From Victivallales bacterium (lineage in GTDB: Bacteria > Verrucomicrobiota > Lentisphaeria > Oligosphaerales > Lenti-02): a stretch of DNA of 8,753 bases. The notes below the pieces were generated by a model. The model was given only the letters and a program-made list of their open reading frames with translations, was not told the DNA's origin and did no database searches. The stretch is from the NCBI GenBank assembly GCA_018648945.1, contig JABGQJ010000300.1:1-8753 (forward strand). Reading direction: 5' to 3'. The translations under genes were made by a program, and so were the position numbers. Positions 1 to 6,400 of the stretch are shown here, piece by piece (position 1 is the stretch's first letter; each line of letters opens with the position of its first letter).

Positions 1-240
1 CTGCCAGAAAATAGCCCCGCGCTGCCCCGCCGTCAACGTTGGCCTGACCAAGGAAGGCTGCGCCGGTGGATTCCGGTGGATGGGTTGCATTTCGTCGACG
101 GATGCGACCACTTATAGGCAAGCGACCGTAACAGCTTCTGGCTCTGCTCTCACAACGGGGACTCACGCATGGCATCCCTTCCCTTCATCCCGACCAGTGT
201 GTGCCGTCTACAGCCCTGCTTCGCCGCTTCGGAACATCGC
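1..240. other. Left-edge region with no assignable gene
   Basis: No gene can be supported here. A plus-strand frame entering from the left edge stops at a TAG at 12-14, which could be the last codons of an upstream gene, but three sense codons cannot show it. Other frames run open across parts of the region on both strands without a recognisable motif. The nonamer CCGGTGGAT occurs twice in direct orientation at 63-71 and 73-81, a 10-base period. A weak -10-like TATAGG lies at 113-118, with no convincing -35 partner. The region probably contains the promoter of the dehydrogenase gene, but I cannot place it. Confidence 0.4.
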
Positions 241-1275
241 ATGCGGGCCGCTGTGCTTCTCGACTACGGGAACCTGGTCCTGCGCGAAGTGGCCCGGCCA
301 AAGCCGGTCCTCCCTGGCCAGGTCCTGGTCCAGATCCGCGCCTGCGGGGTGTGTGCAACGGACGAGAAGGCGATCTCGGGCACGCGACGCAACGTCACCT
401 TCCCGATGGTCCCTGGCCATGAACCGTCCGGGGTTGTGGCGGAGGTGGGCCCTGGCGTGGAGCACTTCGCGGTCGGCGACGAGGTGATCTGCCAGCCTTC
501 CGGCTACTGCGGCTTCTGCACCGAGTGCAGACTGGGGCGGACCCACTACTGCGAACACGCCTTCACCACGGGCGGGGATGGCCCCGATGAGGTCTGGCCC
601 GGGGCCTTCGCCGAATACATGCTGACCACCGAGACCTGCCTGTTCCGCAAGCCCGCAGGCGTCTCCTTTGCCGCCGCTGCGATCACAGAGCCACTCAGTG
701 GCGCCTGGAAGGGGCTGATCCAGTATTCCGAGATGAAGGTGGGCGACGATGTGGTCATCATCGGCACCGGCGGCATCGGGCTCTTGTGCCTGATGATGGC
801 CAGGGCGGCCGGTGGCGGCCGCCTGATCGCGGTGGACCCCTCGCCCCATGCACGCGAGATCGCCCTGCGGCTGGGTGCCACCCATGCCATCGACCCCTTT
901 GCCGGCAACGCCCGTGACCAGATATACGCCGTTCTTCCAGACGGTCCGGATGTGGTGCTTGAGGCGGCAGGCCCGATTGAGGCGGTGCGCTTGATGGTTT
1001 CACTCCTGCGCCGGGGAACGCGCTGGAACGTGTTCGGCATCACGACCCACGAGACCTTCGAGCTGGACGGCGGCCTGGCTCACTTCCTGGAAGCCCGCAT
1101 GGATGCCAGCTTCGGCACCACGCCTCTCGCCATGCAGAACGCAATCCGACTGATGGAACGGGGTCTGGTCGATCCCGAGCAGATCATCACCGCTCACTTC
1201 CCTCTGGAACAACTGTCCGAAGCCCTCGACGCCATGCGCTCGCCCGAGCACAACAAGATCATCATCGAGCCGTGA
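241..1275 (+). CDS. Zinc-dependent medium-chain alcohol/polyol dehydrogenase
   Basis: A 344-residue cytoplasmic NAD(P)-dependent oxidoreductase of the zinc-containing MDR superfamily, the group that includes sorbitol, threonine and related polyol dehydrogenases. The N-terminal GroES-like domain has the catalytic zinc ligands: Cys38 in CGVCATD, His60-Glu61 in PGHEPSG and Glu150 in ITEPLS. The structural zinc lobe is complete, with Cys90, Cys93, Cys96 and Cys104. The Rossmann domain begins with GTGGIG at 175-180, and Asp199 at the end of the second strand (IAVDPS) favours NAD over NADP by family rules. Length and C-terminus are normal for the family. The frame is open upstream to an ATG at 169, which has a GGGGA about 8 bases before it, but that 24-residue extension has no family character. 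MRAAVLLDYG at 241 is the usual N-terminus, though its ribosome site is weak. The gene is convergent with the minus-strand genes. The substrate cannot be read from sequence; a sugar or polyol is likely given the glycosidase neighbours. Confidence 0.93.
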   Translation: MRAAVLLDYGNLVLREVARPKPVLPGQVLVQIRACGVCATDEKAISGTRRNVTFPMVPGHEPSGVVAEVGPGVEHFAVGDEVICQPSGYCGFCTECRLGRTHYCEHAFTTGGDGPDEVWPGAFAEYMLTTETCLFRKPAGVSFAAAAITEPLSGAWKGLIQYSEMKVGDDVVIIGTGGIGLLCLMMARAAGGGRLIAVDPSPHAREIALRLGATHAIDPFAGNARDQIYAVLPDGPDVVLEAAGPIEAVRLMVSLLRRGTRWNVFGITTHETFELDGGLAHFLEARMDASFGTTPLAMQNAIRLMERGLVDPEQIITAHFPLEQLSEALDAMRSPEHNKIIIEP

Positions 1276-1278
1276 ACC

Positions 1279-1291
1279 CGCGCCTAGCGCG
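1279..1291. terminator. Short GC hairpin just after the dehydrogenase stop
   Basis: CGCGC-CTA-GCGCG forms a perfect 5-base-pair stem with a 3-base loop, starting four bases after the dehydrogenase stop codon. The loop is also the stop codon (minus strand) of the glycosidase relic. There is no T-tract on either side, so intrinsic termination is only a possibility, and a stem this short can arise by chance in GC-rich DNA. Confidence 0.18.
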
Positions 1292-1400
1292 CCTGCCGTA
1301 ACCGCACCGGGCCAATAAGGCCGGAGCGGCAGCACCAGGCGTCGCGGAGGAGATTGGCGTCGTGCCACTTGCGTTGGCTCGAATTGGCTTTGGCATCGTC
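1284..1400 (-). pseudogene. 3'-end relic of a GH106-like glycoside hydrolase paralog
   Basis: Thirty-eight sense codons plus TAG encode DDAKANSSQRKWHDANLL followed by RDAWCCRSGLIGPVRLRQAR. This matches the C-terminus of the glycoside hydrolase ending at 3335 at 35 of 38 residues. At the DNA level 101 of 117 bases match with no gap. Thirteen codons differ: ten synonymously and three by amino acid (F to C, Q to R, T to A, in the intact-to-relic direction). Such a pattern is expected if both copies were under protein-level selection while they diverged. Upstream of 1400 in the same frame the homology ends, apart from a possible one-codon-shifted IL-D to IF-D match. The rest of the roughly 1300-codon gene is absent. 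No start codon or ribosome site supports translation, so I read it as the stub of a lost paralog that ended convergently with the dehydrogenase gene, nine bases from its stop. Confidence 0.8.
1284..1400 (-). repeat. Direct repeat copy A (relic copy)
   Basis: Copy A of a 117-base direct repeat whose partner is at 3335-3451, a constant offset of 2051 bases. Identity is about 86% overall and perfect over a 36-base core (1359-1394, matching 3410-3445). Most mismatches lie between 1284 and 1330. The copies bracket the two membrane-protein genes. Confidence 0.9.
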
Positions 1401-1454
1401 GTCCAGAATGGCCGTCCCCAGTTCCCTGATGGCAGGTCCGCGACAGCAAACACC

Positions 1455-1476
1455 ACCGCGGGCCGCCGCCAGCGGT
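1455..1476. terminator. GC-rich hairpin, possible terminator for the membrane-protein genes
   Basis: ACCGC and GCGGT pair across an inner GGC/GCC stem with one G/A mismatch and a four-base loop (plus-strand reading ACCGC-g-GGC-CGCC-GCC-a-GCGGT). It lies 24 bases downstream of the stop of the 152-residue membrane-protein gene, the expected position for a terminator. On the minus strand it is followed by GGTGTTTGCT, not a true T-run, so termination strength is doubtful. It could serve both converging transcripts. Confidence 0.25.
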
Positions 1477-1499
1477 TCGTGTCCTGGCAGACTCCGTCC

Positions 1500-1958
1500 C
1501 TACTCGGGCAGGTTGACCGGGGTGAACGCCAGTCGGAGGACTTTCACTGAAGCCACGAGCAACACCGCCCCCCCTGCCGCGCAAAGCAGTCCAAGGCCGA
1601 TGGCTCTCGGTGTGCTCGTGAAAGCGATCCAGGAAAGCCACAGGAATCCCACTCCCGCCAGCAAACCAGCTCCACCGGACCCCCTCTGCTGGTTCAATCG
1701 CTTCTGGAGCTTCAGCCGCATCTTCACTGGCTCGTATTTCTGTCGGAACTTCTCGAACCACTGCTGGTTCTTCTTGGCATTCATGAACGACACGAACTCG
1801 ATGAACAGGAAGAGCGCCAGGAAAAAGCCAGCGGCCTTCAGCCCGGCGTGGGAGGAGTCCCCAGCGCCCGCCTCGTCAGCATACGCGGTGAAGGAGCTGC
1901 AGAGCAACAGAACTCCGATCGGCCAAGTTCTCGGGGAACGGATGGTGGTCGCGGTCAT
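1500..1958 (-). CDS. Small membrane protein with signal peptide, unknown function
   Basis: I do not recognise the family. The 152-residue product starts with a good signal peptide: basic TIRSPR, a hydrophobic stretch at about 13-24, and a likely cleavage after AYA (residues 25-27) before DEAGAG. The mature part has a hydrophobic segment at about 41-59 (KAAGFFLALFLFIEFVSF). A strongly basic, polar stretch follows at 61-93, with AKKNQQWFEKFRQKYEP and KMRLKLQKRLNQQR, which probably faces the cytoplasm and may form a short helix or coil. Two further membrane segments lie at about 98-115 and 118-140. The start is set by AAAGGAG nine bases upstream; the frame extends to 2024 but that extension has no such site. 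The gene lies 128 bases downstream of another membrane-protein gene on the same strand, so co-transcription is likely. A role as a small partner subunit is only a guess. Confidence 0.75.
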   Translation of the reverse strand: MTATTIRSPRTWPIGVLLLCSSFTAYADEAGAGDSSHAGLKAAGFFLALFLFIEFVSFMNAKKNQQWFEKFRQKYEPVKMRLKLQKRLNQQRGSGGAGLLAGVGFLWLSWIAFTSTPRAIGLGLLCAAGGAVLLVASVKVLRLAFTPVNLPE

Positions 1959-1967
1959 GTCACACTT

Positions 1968-1974
1968 CTCCTTT
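1968..1974 (-). promoter_or_regulatory. Shine-Dalgarno site fixing the start of the 152-residue membrane protein
   Basis: The minus strand reads AAAGGAG followed by nine bases and ATG at 1958. This is the best ribosome site in the neighbourhood and rules against the longer in-frame start at 2024. Confidence 0.75.
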
Positions 1975-2086
1975 CTGAACGTGATACGTGGGATAGCGCA
2001 CTTACACGATGATGGCCCCCCCATCTGCCGCTGCTCAGCCAGAGACTCCGAGTGCCTTTGGCCACATGCCGCGACTCGGGACGACT

Positions 2087-3112
2087 CTACCCCGCCAGGA
2101 ACGTCTCAAGCCCCAGTTCCTCACTGAAGACACTCGTCGACACGCCAAGCGATTCCTCGATCATGCCTTGCACTGCATCAGCATTGTCGCGCGCCACCAA
2201 CACGTAGTGGAAGCTGTGCTTGTCAGCCGTCTTGATCTGCCCAACCGTATCCAGCCAGCCGAAGTCTCGCCAAGCCCCGGACAGTCTGGCGGTCCCACCA
2301 GTGATGAACACGAATATGCTGGACTCGCGCTTTCCCCAACCAAGGAACAGTCGGAAGGGGAGCATCACGATGACCAAGGCAATCCCAAGCATCCGCTTGC
2401 CGACGGCAAACAGCCAAGACAGCCAGTCGCCGCGTCGGTCATAGTCGATTTGATTGATCAAACGCTTCACTCTGGCGATGAACGCCAGGCTGAAGTCCAG
2501 CCTGAGGACCTGCGGGGCGGAGGCGCGCTCAAACTGGACCTGGCCCGACTGCCCTGCCGGGCGGAACCCGTATGGTTGGCCACGCAAACGAGCGACCAAC
2601 CCCATAGTGACAGACACAATGCCCCAGAGAAACTCGGCGACGAGAAAAATGGCGATGAGCAGAAGGAGGATCCAGCACCCGAAGCCGATGATGTAGCTCA
2701 GGAGCGGGCTGATGGCATCATGGATGAACGCGCCGACGAAGGGCACGATCAGCGCCGCAACCAACAGGGCCACGAAGGTCCAGAACTGTTCGAAAGGCCA
2801 AGCCACCACATGTGAAGCGCCTTCCCGCAATGCCTCCCCCAACTCAGCTCCCTCGACGAGTCTGGGCGAGACCTCCAATGAGCCGTCCTTGACCCGGAGT
2901 TGGGCCGAAACCGTGTTCCCCGCACATGCCATCGCCCCATGCCGGAGGTTGTCGATGGTGAACCCCTCCTGCTCCGTGCACCACGTCCCCGCCCATTCCG
3001 GGGCAAGCGTTGGCGCTTCTGGCGGCTGCTCAGCTCCCTCAACACTCTCAACACCTGCATCCGTGGGTGTCCGCTCTTCCGGACCAGAGACATCGGCTAC
3101 GTGCTCGTCCAT
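2087..3112 (-). CDS. Membrane protein with acidic N-terminus, unknown function
   Basis: A 341-residue protein that I cannot place in a family. Residues 1-40 are acidic and proline-rich, probably disordered. Residues 41-105 are soluble and include CTEQEGFTIDNLRHG and a second Cys at 63. Two strong membrane segments follow at about 109-131 and 140-168. A basic linker (about 172-232, with VARLRGQ and FIARVKRLINQ) leads to a third hydrophobic segment at about 233-257, then a soluble C-terminal part of roughly 80 residues that looks like a mixed alpha/beta domain (SSIFVFITGGTARL, FHYVLVARDNADAVQGMIEE). There is no signal peptide. The start at 3112 is chosen because AGAAGGAG lies 8 bases upstream; a longer frame from 3142 adds ten residues without a better site. 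It is the first gene of a probable two-gene unit with the 152-residue membrane protein. The C-terminal pattern could suggest ligand or signal sensing, but that is speculation. Confidence 0.75.
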   Translation of the reverse strand: MDEHVADVSGPEERTPTDAGVESVEGAEQPPEAPTLAPEWAGTWCTEQEGFTIDNLRHGAMACAGNTVSAQLRVKDGSLEVSPRLVEGAELGEALREGASHVVAWPFEQFWTFVALLVAALIVPFVGAFIHDAISPLLSYIIGFGCWILLLLIAIFLVAEFLWGIVSVTMGLVARLRGQPYGFRPAGQSGQVQFERASAPQVLRLDFSLAFIARVKRLINQIDYDRRGDWLSWLFAVGKRMLGIALVIVMLPFRLFLGWGKRESSIFVFITGGTARLSGAWRDFGWLDTVGQIKTADKHSFHYVLVARDNADAVQGMIEESLGVSTSVFSEELGLETFLAG

Positions 3113-3334
3113 CAGCCCATCTCCTTCTGATTGCTCCCGCACCCGCTGACTGTCTCACATGCGCCTCTCCCCGTGCATGTTGCGAGGGGAGACTTGCACC
3201 AGCCATGGGATCATGAGGGAGACGTTACCCCCCAAAAAATCAGTCTGCAAGCGTCCCGATGGGTTTTTGTGCCAGTGTAGGACAACGGTCCCGCCTAGGG
3301 CAGAGCCCGCCACGGCCCGCAGTAGCAAACTGAG
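3113..3334. other. Intergenic leader of the membrane-protein pair
   Basis: No gene is seen in these 222 bases. On the minus strand, TTGCAG (3250-3245) and TAACGT (3227-3222) are separated by 17 bases, which could be a weak sigma-70-type promoter. The match is only moderate and the organism's consensus is unknown. Between it and the start codon is an inverted repeat, TCTCCCC (3166-3172) with GGGGAGA (3186-3192) and a 13-base loop, which would lie in the 5' leader of the mRNA. No T-tract follows it. No clear terminator for the upstream glycoside hydrolase gene was found, so read-through into the pair is possible. Confidence 0.3.
3121..3128 (-). promoter_or_regulatory. Shine-Dalgarno site fixing the start of the 341-residue membrane protein
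   Basis: The minus strand reads AGAAGGAG, then eight bases, then ATG at 3112. This spacing is near ideal and selects that ATG over the in-frame one at 3142. Confidence 0.75.
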
Positions 3335-3451
3335 CTATCTGGTCTGCTGGAGCCGGACGGGGCCGATGAGACCGGAGCGGAAGCACCAGGCGTCGCGGAG
3401 AAGATTCGCGTCGTGCCACTTGCGTTGGCTCGAATTGGCTTTGGCGTCGTC
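3335..3451 (-). repeat. Direct repeat copy B (3' end of the intact glycoside hydrolase gene)
   Basis: Copy B of the 117-base repeat found again at 1284-1400. Here it is the functional end of the large glycoside hydrolase gene, including its TAG stop. In both copies the stop codon is the same distance from the identical core, so the repeat follows the gene end and not a random segment. Confidence 0.9.
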
Positions 3452-6400
3452 GAAGATATCCCAATGCATGCGATTCGCGAGGAGGTTGGCCACGACCACG
3501 ACGAGGCGGTTCTCGCCCGCCCTCACATGCTTGCCCAAGGGCAGCCGATAGGGTGGCCAGACGCGTGTCCCCACCAGCTTCCCGTTCAGCCAGATCTCAG
3601 CGCAGTAGGCGACCTCGCCGAGGTCCAATTCCAGCGTGCCGGCTGCGACTTGCTTGGGGGTGACTGTGAACGTCGTCTCATAGAGCCCCCGCCCACTGTA
3701 CCAACCCAGGCCGTTCTGGGACCAGTCACCGAGCTTTGCCTCACTGGGTTGGCAACGCACCTGAGGCGGCGTGGGCATTCCCTTCCCATCCGCAACTCGG
3801 ATCGCCAGAACGCGGGGGGCCTTGGGCACACGCACCCAGTCCGTGCCTTTGGGCAACGGCTTGCCATCCGCCCACGCCGCACCAGCCGGAATCCGTACCG
3901 CAATCGTGCCCGGTGGCAGCTGCTGCCGATACCATACCACAGACGGAAGAGGACGCTCCGTCGGGAACTTGGGGTCGCCATAGGGCTTCTCCGGCGGCGC
4001 CACGAACTCGGCGGCAGGCTGCCAGTTCCTGCCGCGGCGCGACATCTCCCACGTCCCGTCCGTCCAGACCGGGACACCCGCCAGTTTGCCCTCGATCAGC
4101 ACCGCTGCGGACTTGGCCTTGGCCACAAACTCAATGGTCGTCTTGCCGGCCTTCAGCGCCTTCACCTCGAAGCGGATCGGTTGACGGCGCTTGCGGCCAG
4201 AAAACTCCTGATCGCCCACCTTAAGCGTGAACGCCCCATCGGCGATCACCACCAGCCAGCCCGCGCCTTTTCGGGGCAGCGCCACGGTTGTCCGGCAATG
4301 CCAGCCCGTGCCGCCGTGGCGAGCATGGAAGGTCCGCACGTCGTACCAGCTCACGAACCGCCCCCGCCAACGGGAACGGTACCGCTGCGCCCCCGCATCG
4401 GGATGCAGCGTGTCAAGGATCTTCACTTCGCGCCAACGCGAATCATCGTGCTGAACGGCAGTCCAGTCCCCCATGTCATCGGTCTCTCGCTCCCAACGGA
4501 TTCGGGCCGTGGGCAAGCTGAGTTCGCTCTGCGCCACATCGTCGCGCCATTCGCGGTCCAGGGCATCTCCGACGGCCAGGAATCGCCACTCGCCAGCCAG
4601 CTTCTTCACAGTCACTGAGGTAGCAACGGGCGCGGGCTTAGGTGCCCGCTCATCGCTTGGGTCAAACACCACAAACACGCCCTGCCAGGGATCAAGGCTC
4701 AGCTTCAGCGAGGTGAACTGGCCATCGCGAGCAAACTCATCAACCGGTCGAATCGAGCCATCCTCCGGATTCCACAGCGCGGGCGCGCCAGTGGCGCGGA
4801 ACCGCGCGGTCCACGTACCCGCCTGGCGACGGCTGTTGGCAATCCAGTAGATATCCTGCCCCTCCTTGCGCGCATGCCGGTAGCGCAGGGCATCACCCTT
4901 CCCAGCCGTGAAATCGAGCGCCAGGCTACCGAGCAGCAGACCAGTCAACTCCTTGGCGGGCGTGAGCTTCACCTTCGCGTGCTGAAGAGCAGACACTCCC
5001 CGCCGCACAGCTGCATCCCCCTGCCCCGCCTCGGCAGAAGCCTCGGGCCAGCGGTCCGCCACCAACACCCGTCCGGATCTGGCGAACGCCACGATCTTCG
5101 CCAACGCATCGCGCCGAATGCAGCGCACGCCCGGCACGATCAGCACTCGGTAGCGCATCTTGGCCACGCATAGCCGACCATCCTGGATCGTCGCCCGCGC
5201 TAGGGAATCCGGGTCGATCAGGTCCGCATCCACGCGCTGGGAAACCAGACTCTTCAGTAGTCTCGACGTACTACCGCCACCATTGCCCGCCCAGACATCG
5301 CTCTGCGGATAGAGAATCGCCACGTCCACCACCGGCTCGCTGCCACTGAGCAGGTAGCTCAACCGCGACGAGTGATCGGCCAGGGTCTTGAAGTACTTCC
5401 AGTAGGGATTGCGGAAGAACCACGAATTGGGCCAGTCCCCCACGTTGGTCGGGTTGTTCTGGGCATAGTGGAAAAGGTGCGGGATGAAGAAATCCACGCC
5501 ATAGGCCGCGAGCATGTTGAACCCGTAGCGAGCGGAGTCGAGCGTGAACGACCAGCCCGCGCCGCCCATGGCCTCCACCGCCGCACGCGGTCGGTCGTAG
5601 GTGTGGGCCACACTGGCAATCTGCCTCGGCTTCCACGGATCGATCACGCGCGGCCAACTGTAGCGGAAGTCCTCATTGTCCGTGCCGGGGATCTGAAGGT
5701 GGCGAATGGTGCGGATGTAATCGCCCTCGTTGCGGTAGGCATTCAGGCCCTCCTCGGTGTGGCCAGTCCATTCGAGCTTGTTGCCCGCGCACCAGTCCCC
5801 GGTCTGCCGGAACCAGGCATCCTCGTAGATCGTGGTATAGACATCGTAGTAATCACATCGCAACTTGGGCGTCTCGGATCCCACATCCGCGCGCAAGGCG
5901 ACCAAGGCCTTCCAGACGTCGTAGCCCTTGCGTTTGGCGAACTCGGCAGCGAAGGTCTCGGACCAGACAATCGGCACGCCGGAGTTGTGGATCTCATCGA
6001 AGAACACGCCTGGGATCGTCTTCCCGAACTCCTCCCCGAAGCGCCGCTTGTACTCCTCATGGGTGATCTCCAGGAAATCCCGCACAGTCTGCTTGTTCAG
6101 GTAGTTGACGCCCCCTTTGGAGATCGGCACAAAGCCGAAGAGCCGCCAATTCCCTGCCGGGCAAGTCCAGGCCTTCCCCTCTGCCACAGTCCTGGGCACG
6201 ACCGCGCGGCGACCGGCATAGACGAGCAGATTCTGGAGCAACTCCAGCAGCGTGCCCGGCTCACGGCAAGCTTGGGTGGCCCCGCAGAGCACCGCCCTGC
6301 CCTGGCCGTCCTCCCGCGCCAGGACGGAGGCCCCGCCGTCGACACGGGGATCGGCCAACACCTTGACGAAGCTGGCGAAGTCCTCGCCGCCTTGCCAGCA

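Noticed and set aside
169..240. 24-residue N-terminal extension of the dehydrogenase from the ATG at 169
   Set aside because: It is preceded by a GGGGA, but the extension has no resemblance to a signal or to the family N-terminus, and the domain begins cleanly at 241. It remains possible but less likely.
1000..1761. 253-codon minus-strand frame spanning the dehydrogenase end and the relic
   Set aside because: It runs antisense through the dehydrogenase and in the wrong frame through both the relic and the 152-residue gene. The relic frame shows the actual homology.
2009..2815. 268-codon plus-strand frame opposite the 341-residue membrane protein
   Set aside because: The minus-strand frame has membrane segments and a good ribosome site; the plus-strand frame is a polar, His/Gln/Glu-rich shadow.
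1284..3451. Insertion sequence or CRISPR explanation for the repeats
   Set aside because: No transposase or integrase frame and no terminal inverted repeats were found, and there are only two repeat copies, which are coding sequence.
3413..4618. 401-codon plus-strand open frame opposite the C-terminal domains of the glycoside hydrolase
   Set aside because: It is antisense to well-formed beta-sandwich coding sequence, has an Arg/Pro/His-rich composition typical of shadow frames, and has no motif.
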